A DNA stretch of 64,000 nucleotides from Anisakis pegreffii (lineage: Eukaryota; Nematoda; Chromadorea; Rhabditida; Anisakidae): assembly GCA_035041965.1 (NCBI GenBank), contig JAPYMA010003042.1, forward strand, positions 1 to 64,000, given 5' to 3'. Both the position numbers and the translations under genes were made by a program. The notes beneath the pieces are model-generated. The model was given only the letters and a program-made list of their open reading frames with translations, did no database searches and was not told where the DNA came from. Positions 41,836 through 54,483 of this stretch are shown here, one piece after another. How positions within the stretch are numbered: position 1 is the first letter of the stretch; every line of letters starts with the position of its first letter.

Positions 41836-44800
41836 TGCGTTCCGAGCAAAGTCTTCAACAAAAGCGTGTAATCACCCTCCACCCAATGACAAACAGCAAT
41901 CCAGTAGGTTCCCAATGAATACTAAAACACATATTTGAATTTGACGCGATCGTAACTCCCAGCTGTAGATAGCGCAGAATTTGACAACTCCTCATAATAC
42001 TCATTAAAAAATGAGCAATCGATTTCATACGTTTCATTGCACAGTTTGAACATGATTGGAACATTGAGTAGTGAAGTGCAGGACGGATATCCATGGAACG
42101 AAAAATTGTTGAGATAACTTCGATGACGGGGATTTTTAGAGGATTTAGATTGTAGTGTATGAGTAATGTGGCTAATCTGAACGATGTGTCCGAGGAATTA
42201 ACAACTGACGTTACGGATAGAAACTCCTGCATTGCTCATCGCACAGACAGACAGCAGACTTAACTAACAAGAAAAAGTGATCGTATTACAGCTATTGCAA
42301 TGCTCAAAACTGATTTATCGCACGCGATAAACGGCTCACAAAGGTATTGTTGTTTGTAACGCCCTTATAGTAACTAACAATCTCTTAAGAACAACGTTTC
42401 TTTCATCCATATTCGATGAGTGAAGCTCAAACAATACACATCAATAGCAGCATCACGAAAATCATGAAAAATATCTATCTTCGAATGATTTTATCATTAA
42501 AATTGTCTGCAATGCGGGCATCAGGTAGTGCACTTCAACTACTAACAATAATTTATTCACTCAGATGTGCACAGCACACACAAATGGTGAAGACGAGAAC
42601 AGTAGTCACCGAGTTAATGCAGCATTCGGCAATCGCCCGAGATGTGGAGGAAGGCATCATTTCAGAAAATGCGCAGCAATAAAATGAGCAAACCATTTGA
42701 TGTGATCTCATAAATTGCAATTTTTTGGGCACACAATCATTATCGAACAACTGAACAGATATTCAGTGAATAGAGCTTGAAAAAAAAAACCTGACGACTT
42801 TTCAATTACTTTCATGTAGCGGCATTCAATTGCGAAACAGGTGACAAAAAAAACGACATTGCGGCGCTTATTAAAAGTAGACATTTTGCACTAAATGTGG
42901 TTGACGGACGTGAGAAACAAATTGATGTTGTGCACACAAGTTTCAACGACATCTGTTGATAAGTGGCCCTGTGTGAGACTCTTAATGAGAATTGCCTCGC
43001 TCAAAAAAATACACACATCCAACAATAATAGTTTAACGTTACGAAATTGGTTGGAAGAAAATTGCTTAAAGTACACACAAAGCAACTCTGTGAAAAATAA
43101 TACTAAGTAGGACTAAAGGAGAAGCTGGGAAATATTCATCTTTATCACTTCATTGGAAATTTGTTGCAGATTGCAGGGACCGTGAATTGCAGAGCGTGCG
43201 AATTTTTCTAACGAAAAATATGCACATCTCAAAAGGTGTATATGTTTAACGAAAAGCTAGACGTGTCTAAATCAGTGGTTTAGTTTTCATCCAAAATTGT
43301 TAGAGCGCTCATCTATAGCTAACAAAACGTTAAAAAAAGTAACGACTGTTCCACTAGGTAGCATTTTGCGGATTCAGCATCAATAAATTACGCTCGCAAT
43401 GAAACACACGTGAACAAGTCATGAATATTTATCTGCGCATGGTTATGCTCAGATGGTCATAAATTGGCATTAAACTCAAACACTAATTAAACATTAAGTA
43501 AGTATTTTATAACGGATGCATACGGAACTCGTTATTATTTTGAGAGTACTAACGAAAGCAGCATTAATAAGGAAGTGTGATTATCGTGAAGAAAAAGAAT
43601 GCATCACGATGGGATTAGCTCCGATAATTGCTACAAAGGGCCGACCGATGTTCGAAAGGATATTGAACTCAAAACAACAGAAATTTGCTCAGAAGGCTTA
43701 AAATGCAAAAACTCCATTTTTCACATATCCAATCGCCGCCGTCCATCAATACCAACCCACAACGCCTTCAGTTTGAACAAGAGTCGTTTTTTATCCCTCA
43801 ATCCCTCCGTTTGCTTCGCAACTGTATCGTCGTCGCCATACACACGATATAAGAAGTCTCAATCGCAGGAAATGAGTGAGTAAACGTTGAATCTGGCAAT
43901 GTCATTAAGATGAAAGTAGCGGATGTATTTATAGTAAGCAACATGACGAGAGTACTTCGTTGAAGCCAAGAAAAAAGGATTCTCCATTGGGAATGAAACT
44001 AAAAACATTGGGAAATATTTTACAAATCATTTTTATTGACTCTACTGGGACACGCAAAGTTTTGATTGACGCTCAATTCGTTTGGCTGATGCTCGAATAC
44101 CGAACAACAATCACGAAGTTCCAGTCAATCAACCTGTCAGCGCTTTGAACAAACGTAGATTTGGAGCACTTTCAAGCCTGAATGAAGTTGCTCTTGTCGA
44201 AAACAGATCCAACTGAAATTTTGCCCAAATCTGTCATGAGCTGAGATCAGCACACGAATCCAATTTTGCAACCTCCATAACGATGAAGGAGCGAATGGAA
44301 AAATAATCAAATTATAATAAGAGTTTATCGCCTAAGTTGCGCGGAACTATTCCACCAGATCACGATATGATTTGTATTTGTGGAGTAACAAGGAAAATAT
44401 GAGGAAAGCGCATAAAATTGCAGAGGAATGACAATGCGATTTGATATTTGTCAATGTAGAGTTTGTTTTGGTTGAGTGACTAAAGTGACTAAATTTAAAT
44501 TTGTGTCATGAATCGAAAATGGAACAAGAGGTTATTTGAGATCGTTTCTAAAGTTCAAAATAATCTCGTGACTGGATCATGTTTGAAATCTACGCTTCAT
44601 TGCTATTGCGACGATTGCCTTTGAGCATGACGTACTCAGTTGAACACTAAATATCGGTCGAATTCTAAGCGCAGATCAAACGTACTTCACACGAGGTGAA
44701 CGATGAGGTGATTGAGGTGATTCACAAGAATTGAGGTGATTCACAAGAACGAACCATACGTTTCTAGGTCATCAGGAAAAAATGCAATTTTATACAAGAA

Positions 44801-45199
44801 CCTTCAACTATAAATCGTCGAAATTCACAAATTCACATGGCATTTTCGCCGTATCATAGTAGTTACATAAGCATTTGACAACGGAAACTGGCACATTGAT
44901 AAAAAAAAAGTCGGACATGAGTACAATAATAGTTTATTGACACGAATACATAAAACCGTGATTGAGGAATATTATTATGAAATGTTTATGATGCGTGATT
45001 ATAGACTCTCCACCGCAATGCGACATTGCGGAGGCGACCGATGACAACTGAGGCGGAAAAAAATAAAAAAGCTGATAAATTTTAATTCACTGTGAAACAG
45101 TCCACATCGAAGGTACTCTCGATTGCTATGGATCGTCAATAATTTCGATATCACATCCCATTTGGCATGATATCCTCATTAAAATGAGAATAAACTGAG
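41836..45199. other. Intergenic, no supported gene
   Basis: Upstream of the Cys-rich gene and downstream of CPT1. Open frames at 41,855-42,232 (-), 42,416-42,682 (+) and 43,516-44,148 (+) show no domain or coherent splicing. A CT dinucleotide run at 41,706-41,721 actually lies in the first intron of the Cys-rich gene, not here. A short direct repeat (AATTGAGGTGATTCACAAGAA) occurs around 44,706-44,750. Confidence 0.55.
44933..44938 (-). terminator. Polyadenylation signal AATAAA for CPT1
   Basis: AATAAA on the minus strand, 262 nt beyond the CPT1 stop codon. It is the nearest perfect hexamer noticed downstream of the gene. Assignment is by position only. Confidence 0.4.
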
Positions 45200-48100
45200 T
45201 TATTTCAGCTCGGTGAAAAGAGAAGCAATTTCGACGAACGCATTCGTCAAGTGCTTTTGAAAACGATGCGAATCCTGCAACAAAATGAAACTCATTAATA
45301 TTCGAACAATGATAACTGATGCTACGTAGGCTCGTAATAAAGAATTTAGTTTCTATCTGCAAAGAACAAATGGGTAGGAATCATCTTAAACACGAACATT
45401 GTTCTTTCTGAGGGGAAGGGGAGGGAGGGGGGGAGGGGTGGTCAGGAGGTGAAAATTGAGGATTGCGACGAAAGGATTTTGTAATCAGTCCGATACTTAT
45501 CCTCGTATGCCCCTCGTAAGTGGATGGAGAAGATTATTACTGCAACTGAAAAATTAAAAACATGCAAAAAAATTCTCACAGTATTCGAAGCGGACTTTAG
45601 TGATGATATATGTATGCAAATTGAGTGATTGCCTGCAAATCGATAACAGATACCGTAACCATTCCTTGCAACCGGACCAAACGCTGCACCTAACCACGAA
45701 TCTTCTGGCAACAGATCTTCATCAGTTTGTCCGGTTAGCTTTGGTGCCTAAACGCATCAAGCTGATTTACTTGAAATCAAAAAGGGTTGATAGCATATAA
45801 CTGATCGCAGATCTGGATGGCACACCATCGTTCATAATCGCTCTAAACTGCAATTCCAGTTGTTTTAAAATAATGATTCAGTAAACTCAAATGTGTGATC
45901 AGAATATAAGTCTAAGTTACAGCCTACGAAACTCAAGAATAACTTTACATATGGACTGCCACTGTTGTTCAAGCGTTCCGTCATGGATCATCATGAACTC
46001 TCGGTCTCTCTCGCTAATAAATTATTCAACTGTCGGAAAATTGGAGAGAAATGCTGATGGGTTTTGGTTACCTGACTTGTGCTGAGGAGCCACGGTTGCG
46101 ATATGTAGTAGTCCAAGAAAGGACTCGTCACTGAGATGGCTTTACTGAGAATGTACAGCACGAACAAATGTCGATCAACACCACGCCCGAGCATGCACTC
46201 GCGATTTCGTTGAACATGCTGCTCACACGCCACTTGCAGAAGACGATAACGCTCGTCGTTCTGCAGTTTTGCTTGCTTGCATTTGCATACTGATGCTATC
46301 ATTGAATGAACTCTTCAAGCAGAAAGCAGTGCATTTTTGTAAAATCACATGGTGGGTTTCTTTATGATCGAAAAATTACCAATTAGTTGAAGGCAACACA
46401 ACTGAAATGAATCACTGAATTTCGTGAACATGACTGGTCTGATCGTGAGCAGTTCCGAAGATGATACCGAAAACTTCGCTCAATTTGTTCAGTAATTCAA
46501 CCTTTGTTCTACTCAGAGAACGGTACACCTCACCTAGGTTCACAATGTAAGATAGGATGTTTTCTTCTTCATAAGTGCAGAGGAAATTTAGGCGAATGAC
46601 TGGAAATGTCATATTTAAGAGGCAACCTACAGTGCAATTAGGATCCATCATTGCGTTGACAAAGGCGCATGAATCCTTGCTGACTGTGCGAAGGGTTTCA
46701 GTTCGAGAGTTTGCATAAAAGCGAGCCGATGCTGATTCGTAGGTGAGCGAGAATTTTTTCTGATCCTAAAATTATTTTTTCGTCGAAATTGCGAAGAAAG
46801 AATATATGCAAGATATGTATATGCAGGCTTGTGCCAACCTTGAAGTTTGCTAACTGAATAGCCATTTGAACGAATCCATCCGGCGAGATCTGGCCTTTCT
46901 TAATGATCCCTTTACCGAATGTTCGGAATATCGTGGCAGCGATATCTACATCGCTTATTTTCAGTTGATATTCGTTATAGCAGCGCTCGATTTCTGCTTC
47001 CATCTCAAAGTAATAACCGTTCAGTGAAAACGTCACCTCGAAAAAACACCATCTGATAGTCATAGGGCGCGTATTTCAATTGGAACAACAACCGATAATT
47101 GTAACAACAGTTCAGCTTTTCAACAACTGAATGAAACTATTGGCCACTGACAAAACATTTACGCAGGTTATTGCTATAAACTTTTCAGTTGTAATCTGTA
47201 ATCAATTCAATAGAATGATCCAACAATGTTGAATTCTGAAAGTAAGTCATATGCTCTACCTCATCGGTGACTTCGAAATTGAGACGTTTTGCTCTCTTGA
47301 AATTAACGACTTCATTTGGATCTTCAAACGGCGATTTCACTTCTTTAACGACCGCAGGGTACCTGAAAAAATGAATTGTGCAAGCTGTATTATGGTAAAT
47401 GGTCATTCCGTCCGGAAATTAGTATTTCATGCAGTTGTTACATTATAATAGAACGCCATTGTGATAACGTTTCTTAACTCGGGAACGTGAATGCGGTTAG
47501 CTGATGGCAACATTGGAATTACATCCATTTGTCTTCAAATGCCGTTTTAACAAGGTTTTCATTCTTTTCCGTGCTGTTACAATCGCTCTCATAGCTTTTA
47601 TCACCAAAAGTGTTCTCTTCTGCTAATTTCTCATTCATTTCAGTCAGCAGTTAAAACCAAATTCTCATTCTATCATACATACTCTATAATTGACCATGTA
47701 ACTGTCGAATGTTGTTCAGCAATTCAATTCAATTGTTGTATTGTTGACTTCGATTGTCAACACTCGTCAATGTATCCAGTAAATAGTATATACTAGTGAA
47801 TGAGAAGTTTATTTGAACGGTGAAGTTGAATGAGACGAAGCGAATGATAAAAAGTCATCAATAGAACGGTATTCGCATGTGATAGCTATGAGAGCGAATA
47901 CAACACGTCTGAAAAGAATGAGAATCTATCTGAATCAGTTTGAAGTGTATGAGCGTGTCACAGACAATAGCTTTTCATGCAATCGTCATTGTGCAACTCA
48001 CTCTTCATTGATGAAGTTTGTGTCCATATAAACGAAATTCTCCAACAAATGATCAAATTCCATACCATCAGCAATACTGTGCTCAGTCGTGCCACCACAC

Positions 48101-51100
48101 TGAAAATTGCAAGAACTAGGTATGGCTCAATCTGAGATTTCTGTGAAGCTCGTTCTAAACAGAACATGTGAACGGCTATAAACTGACGAACACTATATCA
48201 AAACAGATACCCTTCCGTTCGCTGAAATACAGTAGTTCACTGATTTATCCGCCCAACGATTCTTTCCATCCCCGGTTAGCATGTTCCGTAAGAATTTATC
48301 AAGTCGTTCCGGTTTAGCCTGTAATAGCAAGCAAATCTTGTTAACTGCACCTATATCACCTTCACTTTACCATATAACCACATAATATATGCTCGTGAAC
48401 ATTGCATTCTTTAGAGGTCAGATCAAAGCTGAAAGGGAATAGACCAAAGATAAATGGGCACAGGGCAGAGTACCACGTTAAAACAGAGACTAAGCACCTA
48501 CCGGATCATATCCGTAATCTTCGCATTCATCCAACACAATGAACGCAATCGCATGATCGATCACCTTCAGCAATTTTCGATTATTCTCATTTTCCAAAAA
48601 GAAACGATCGCGATTCATCGACCATCGCTCGCGTTTATCGGTCGTAAGTGCGGCCACATGTGCCTCAGCACGACTGCACTGATCCTGTCGCGTCAAAATG
48701 TCCGCATAAATTCTGAAAACGTTACGGTGCCTGATATGATGCTTCGTTAATTCGTTGCACCAGTGACCACCGCAGCACCGCATCATTCATCTGATTTTTA
48801 TGCGGGAATGACTGATCTAACATCATATTTTCCAGGCACTATTTGAGCGTGATGCTGGTGGGACCGATGCTACTCGAGTATGTCATTAAGAGAGACATTA
48901 ATCGCATTTTGAAGCCTATGGAATCAGCGGAAAAAAATTCATTAATCGCATATCACTCGTTTTCTATCCGAGGGCTGTGCACGAAATCTGTTGACCTTGT
49001 TTCCACCGGAAAATATGCATTTAGCGGTTAGAGGAGCATTCTTCTGTCAGCTTACGATGGCCAGTGAAAAGAAATCATGAACATGCGAGTGTAGCAGCAA
49101 ACTGATACGACGACAATACTCACTTGCTTAGTTGAGGTATGCTGTAGATGCGATTGTTCTCATCGAACATCTCTACACGATAAAAATTTCCTTTATAGAA
49201 TGCGACCATATGCCGCGAGATACGATGATTATCCAAATGATCTGACAAAGCAAGGGAATAGATTTATGCATTAGAACCGATGATTTGTTGCAACAAAATG
49301 AAATCAGATGATGTCCACATGTTTAGCTACATAAAAGTTCACGTTGTAATTGATTCATGCTAATGGTTTTGTTCGAATAAAGTATCAATGAGGTTCGTTT
49401 CGATGCGAAATAGTTCATTCATCTGATGACACCACATATTAGTGAGAAAATCGGAACGAAATTTCAGTTCGGTCGGAATCCGATTGAATTGACTTTTCAA
49501 CATTCCGGCATTCGGAATCCCGAACGAATTTCGGAATTATCCGGTCGATATCCGACCAAATTCACATTTTGAGATTCCAGCATTCGAAATTCGGACCGAA
49601 CTTCAAAACTGTTCAGTCGGAATCCGAATCTCGGAATCCCGACCAAAATTTGTCGGATTTTTTCCAGCGAACATCGGTGAGACGCCATCGTTACCACGTA
49701 TTTGATCGTGGATTCAGAATGGGACTTTAGTGGTGGACACTTACCTATTGTTTTACCGGGTACACGCGTTGTAGCGTACATTTTCTTGTAATGACAACCA
49801 CACAACAGTCCATCACCAATCTGAAATACATCGCACCACCAAAATACTAGAGTAATTTCGCAACAAATGATGAAACAGTATTATAAACCACAGACTGGAA
49901 AAGCATTTTGCCGCAAAATTTTCTAGAAATCACTTACCATTCGGAATTGTTCCTTGTCAATCGACAACATACTGAGAGTTTCGATGTAGGAAACATGTGC
50001 GGCTCGTACCGCTTGATTTGCAGGATTGCATTCTGTGAACAGATCCTAAATTGAATGACACCAGTGAATTGAAATGAACACAACGAAATTCAGTGCATTA
50101 ATCTTTCATCGGATGCTTGCTGCTGTTTGCTATTTTGTTTCATTTTGCAAAGGCTACTGTTAATCCAGTAGATGACGTTACTGAAGTAAGATCAAACTAA
50201 CACAATGCGCAACACTGCTATTGATCAAAAGCGATTCACGTGAGTAGTGATACGCATACTTTTCCCAAAATCCAGTAACCTGAAATAATAACTGAGCGAC
50301 ATAAACTGAGGAATATTGCAAAAATGACATAAACCTCTCGATAATGACTGCTGCTGTCATAAATGGATGACAGAACTGATCAGTTTTGATCAACTGATCA
50401 GCTGAAAATGATCACGGAATTAAGAAGTTCTTTCGCAATAAGAGATATTTTGAAAGAGTGAACATTCGAGCATTCCTCACATAATTGTCAGTAAAATATG
50501 AATACAGTTGAGCCAAAATTTGCAACTTTCTGCCTTCATTACGCTCAAATTCTTTGGTCATCTGTGAAATTTCATCGAATTCCTCCTGAAAAAGTTTCAG
50601 TTATTTCACTGGCATTCTATTTAGCTTCAATGATTCAAAATCATGACTTTCATTGATGTCTGAAGATGGAACGTTATCGTTTAGCTACAATCTTAGGCAA
50701 CGATTTTTTCATTGCAGCAATAATCTTACACCACTTGGAAATTGGACGATGAAACCATAAACTCGAAATTTAAAGTCATCCACCAGTGTAATTTGATCAC
50801 ACACACTTCCCTTGATCTGTTTGGAGCTTCAGGATTTCTAAAGCCACTCACAGTGAAATTTTTGACCTTGCTTCAGTGCTGTCAATAAGATGATCAGTAA
50901 TGCGTATCGGATATTGGCTGCTGTATGTGTGTGAATGTTTGTGAAGAATCATGTAAACGAACTTTTGAAAGAATCCCTTCAACGCTCTCCAAATACCGAG
51001 CTATTGTATCGCTCAGTTTTGGGACTGGCAAATTGGGCAAGAGTGAATCGTTGGTGCACAGTGTTGGTGAAGTGTAACTGAGAAGTTTGTGGCATATCTG

Positions 51101-52159
51101 AAAAAAATTTTTATGTTAGCAGTCGCGTATAATGTTAGTTGATTACGCTTTGAAGTGTTTCTCATGTCCGCTCTCCACATACACCACAATGGTGTGTTTG
51201 CAATGATAGATAGTGATTCGTGAATTCCATTCATTATTATGGTTTTAAACCAGTATGCTGATATCATTCCCTTATCAGTTGCTTCCTCAAAAAAATTGAG
51301 TTGTTCACCAACTGATCAACAAATAACAGATCGAATACAGCATACAGATTACCTCGACTTCTGTGATTGACTGAACGAAACAAAACTGCAAAGCGAATCA
51401 ATGACTTACCGCCCAGAGTTTCGTTTTAAAAGATGGATTGCGTTTATCTTCGAAAAGAAATCCTTTATAACTGAAGTAGGTTCGTTTCAGAATGAAACGA
51501 ATCACATAAACGAGTGTGTAAGCTGCAACGAGCGATATCTGAAACAATAGAGCAGTTGAGCAAGATGAACTCAATCAGTTGGATCATATTGTTCAAAATC
51601 ATTCGATAAACTCACGAAAATCTTTTGCATGCCATCCAAAACCATTGCATTGCTCTGTTGAACTGGAAACGTAAACCACCGTAAAGAATCTGAACGCAAC
51701 TGATACGCTAATATCGCAATCACTAAGCAGCTGAAAGCTATTGGATGAACTGGATAGAGGCGATTGTAAACAGCATTCTGAAAAATATGGCTCATTTCAA
51801 AAAACCGATGGTACAGAAACTCCACTTCTGTGTAACTAATGATACTAAATGAGAACACTAAACCGTAAAATTCATTTGACCGTGAATCAAATCCTGTCAA
51901 GTCATTACCAACGTCAGTATCGCTTAACTTCTCACGAGCATTTTCTCAGATTGATCCAGTACTATGTGGAAATCATATGAGAATGATAAGGGTGTCAAAG
52001 AAAAGCACTAGAAATATCTATAATACATATTCACTCCACTAACACATGGATACTAACTTTGAATTGATAAAGCGCTCGTTCAAAGTTGGTAGGATATTTG
52101 CCTTCAAGTGAGAATGGCGGAAGTTTACGCGGTGACTCTTTCAATTTAGTCATATTCAT
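45200..52159 (-). CDS. CPT1: Carnitine O-palmitoyltransferase 1
   Basis: Eighteen exons (minus): 52,159-52,058; 51,777-51,616; 51,538-51,410; 51,097-50,963; 50,585-50,481; 50,279-50,202; 50,045-49,938; 49,820-49,745; 49,241-49,124; 48,712-48,502; 48,318-48,211; 48,099-48,002; 47,362-47,260; 47,003-46,839; 46,765-46,631; 46,260-46,072; 45,747-45,580; 45,274-45,200. All phases agree, predicting 754 aa (human CPT1A has 773). CPT1 transfers long-chain acyl groups from CoA to carnitine at the mitochondrial outer membrane. Visible features: two N-terminal membrane helices (residues ~47-62 and ~89-106), RYLESVEGIL, the catalytic His451 in GTTEHSIADG, FGKGIIKKGQISPDGFVQMA, LTYESASARF, GRGVDRHLFVLY, LSTSQ and AFGPVARNGYGICY near the C-terminus. 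The start ATG lies just after an acceptor-like TTCCAG, compatible with trans-splicing. Which nematode cpt paralogue this is cannot be decided. Confidence 0.95.
45412..45449 (+). other. G-rich tract, potential G-quadruplex
   Basis: Plus strand reads GGGGAAGGGGAGGGAGGGGG and continues with two further G-rich runs, giving at least five G-runs of three or more separated by 1-2 nt. It lies in the last intron of CPT1 (45,579-45,275), on the template strand; the pre-mRNA would carry the C-rich complement. Confidence 0.6.
47405..47985 (+). repeat. Foldback interspersed repeat, copy in CPT1 intron
   Basis: The same element as at 28,073, lacking roughly the first 100 bp of the left end and the last ~25 bp. 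It lies in the intron between CPT1 exons 12 and 13, antisense to the gene. One edge is 17 nt from the splice donor and the other 43 nt from the acceptor, so it makes up about 90% of the 639-bp intron. The right half is almost identical to the copies at 28 kb and 37 kb. Confidence 0.85.
49440..49680. repeat. Degenerate short tandem repeat in CPT1 intron
   Basis: Repeated variants of TCGGAATCCGA, ATTCGGAATCCCG and GATTCCAGCATTCG run through the CPT1 intron between exons 8 and 9. The unit is too diverged to give an exact period. It is GC-richer than the surrounding intron. Confidence 0.55.
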
Positions 52160-54297
52160 CCTGGAATTTCACGATTGTTTTTCACATCGAACGATAGATA
52201 ACAGCAAATCAATAGGAATCATTGCAAAAACGCATGAAAACACATTTATTTGCTGGTTGCGTTTAGTGCTATTGAATAAAGTGCATCGCAGTAAATGTGT
52301 TATCTATGAACAACAAGGCAATAATTCTTAGACGAAGATAACGCCTGGCAATAAACGGGAATCCACTTTTTTTTACAAAACTGATCTTCGAAGATCGTAA
52401 AATGGGCATTCACGGGTAATCAGTAACCATTGAAATGAGAGGAACACAATTATTGTACTGCGCTTATCAGCCGGCATGGCGAGATAATAATTACCATTCG
52501 GAGTTAGCGAATGATATTAGATTATTGATACTTTCTGATTTCGCTGATAACGGCAATGACTTTGTTGGTGGTTTTATAGTGTTGACCTGATTGGTGGTGA
52601 ACCGATGATGACTTGGAATGAAGTTGTCTTCAGTTCGATAACAATTTAAGGAATGATTTATTTCGCTCAACTGAACACTTTTAATGTGTCATCACAAAAA
52701 ATCAATGAATGTGGCAAGGTCACGACACTTGATGAATTTGTTTTATGATTTATGATGGACAAACCAAAGGGAAGAAACATTCTCCACAAACAGTACAAAG
52801 TACAACAAAAAGCTAATCACGCACAGATACTGGACGTCTAAAATGGGCGAATAAAATGCCAGTAGACAATTTCATCACCTTGAAGTTTTCGTTCTGAATT
52901 ACTGCAATTAGCCGATTGATTGTAGAGTGCGCACAGTGCAACAGAATCGTTGCACGAAACAACTGTCTTGTTCAACGTCTTCACTGTACGCAATTGCAAT
53001 CATCTACTAATCGTCATGCCGATGACACCTTGAACTGAAGAATATCACCTCTTCTCACGATCAACTTATAAACGAAATGATTTTTGGTTAGTCTTAACTT
53101 AGTTTGTCTGCAAGTTCGTTCACAACCTGGTTGCATCGACAATAATTGGTAAAAGTGATAACGAAACGAAAGGAAAAAGTGACGGTGATAAAATTTGGTG
53201 GTCTTAACGTATTTTCTTTTGCATTTTTTGCTGATAACCACCGCAATCCTGCAAAACAATCAAACGCTTGATTCAATGTATACGCATGCGTCTCATACAA
53301 AAGAGCACTATCAATTTGTCGCCATGACAGATCACATGTAAATATTCCAATCTGTTCGGAAATGCAAAAGTTTTTCTGGTTGAGTGTGAGAAATTCTGAT
53401 TGTGAGAAATGCAATTACTTTTCATTTGAAAAAAAAACTGAGCATTGCGTGCAAGAAACGACAAAAAAGAAAAAATTGCCCTTATAAATCAAAAGGATCA
53501 AAATGAGATGCGAATGGAATGATCCAATAAGTCAGGTCGTTTATGTCTCGAATATCGCTCTGATGAAGGAAATAAATGGACGTTCCAAAAACAAAAACTA
53601 CGATGAAATCACTTCTGTCAATTGAAATTGCTTGTCGGTGCCAATTGACGAGATCTCCTCAACAATAAAAAGAAATGCAACATTGTGTGTAAAACAAGAA
53701 CCAGTTCGTGTTTATGTGATCATACTGACACCCTATCTATCGTATCAGTTTATCGAAGCAATTTCACGATTCTCTCAATCCAACGGAGGCCTTCATAACT
53801 CGTATTTGAGAAATTCATACCTGAATGCATTTGAAGATTTGACTCGCTTCTCAATCAAATCAACTCAGTTATTGCGAACCACCACAATAAATTTCAGGGA
53901 TTAGATAAATACGCCTAATCAATCAATATCATACAATGTATACTGCATACTAATTATGATGATAATGTTGAGAAATAATTATGTTGTATCAGTGCAGTGT
54001 TATGAAAGATAGATGATTGGCACATATGAACGAGGTCATTTTGAACAAATTTATTACAGTCATGCGAAGGATGACAATCTAATGATGGCAGTCTTTAAGG
54101 ATCAAACTATAAGGATTTTGTTGATTACGAGTGAATTTGTGCATTACGTACAATAAATATCATATTCAATAACATTAATCTTATGGTTAAACAGGATGTA
54201 TGCGTGATCGTGGGAATTGACAGTAAAACGCATGAGATTGCAATGACAATCTGAGACTCGAAGTTTGAATATAAAGAGCATAAAGTTTTACTGTAAG

Positions 54298-54483
54298 CTA
54301 ATCACTTGGTTGTATGGGAAAGTCATCTGCCTCACAAAGACCAGCAACACTTGGAAAAGAACCACAGTCGCATGTGGCCTAAGTTCCACCTGGATTAACC
54401 ATCATGCAATTCCCGGCATCCGATGGTTGTCCTGATGCACAGTTTGTGTAGGTCCGTCGGTGGAGTACCATTTCCCCACTGTC
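54298..54483 (-). pseudogene. Degraded Cys-rich exon (uncertain)
   Basis: A minus-strand frame of 62 codons has a composition typical of a small disulfide-rich extracellular domain: YTNCASGQPSDAGNC, then CDCGSFPSVAGLC. An in-frame TAG at 54,381-54,379 interrupts it, and a second frame upstream (GKWYSTDG) suggests an additional frameshift. The segment is GC-richer than its surroundings, as exons here are. It is most likely a decayed exon or the relic of a gene. The family is not recognised. Confidence 0.3.
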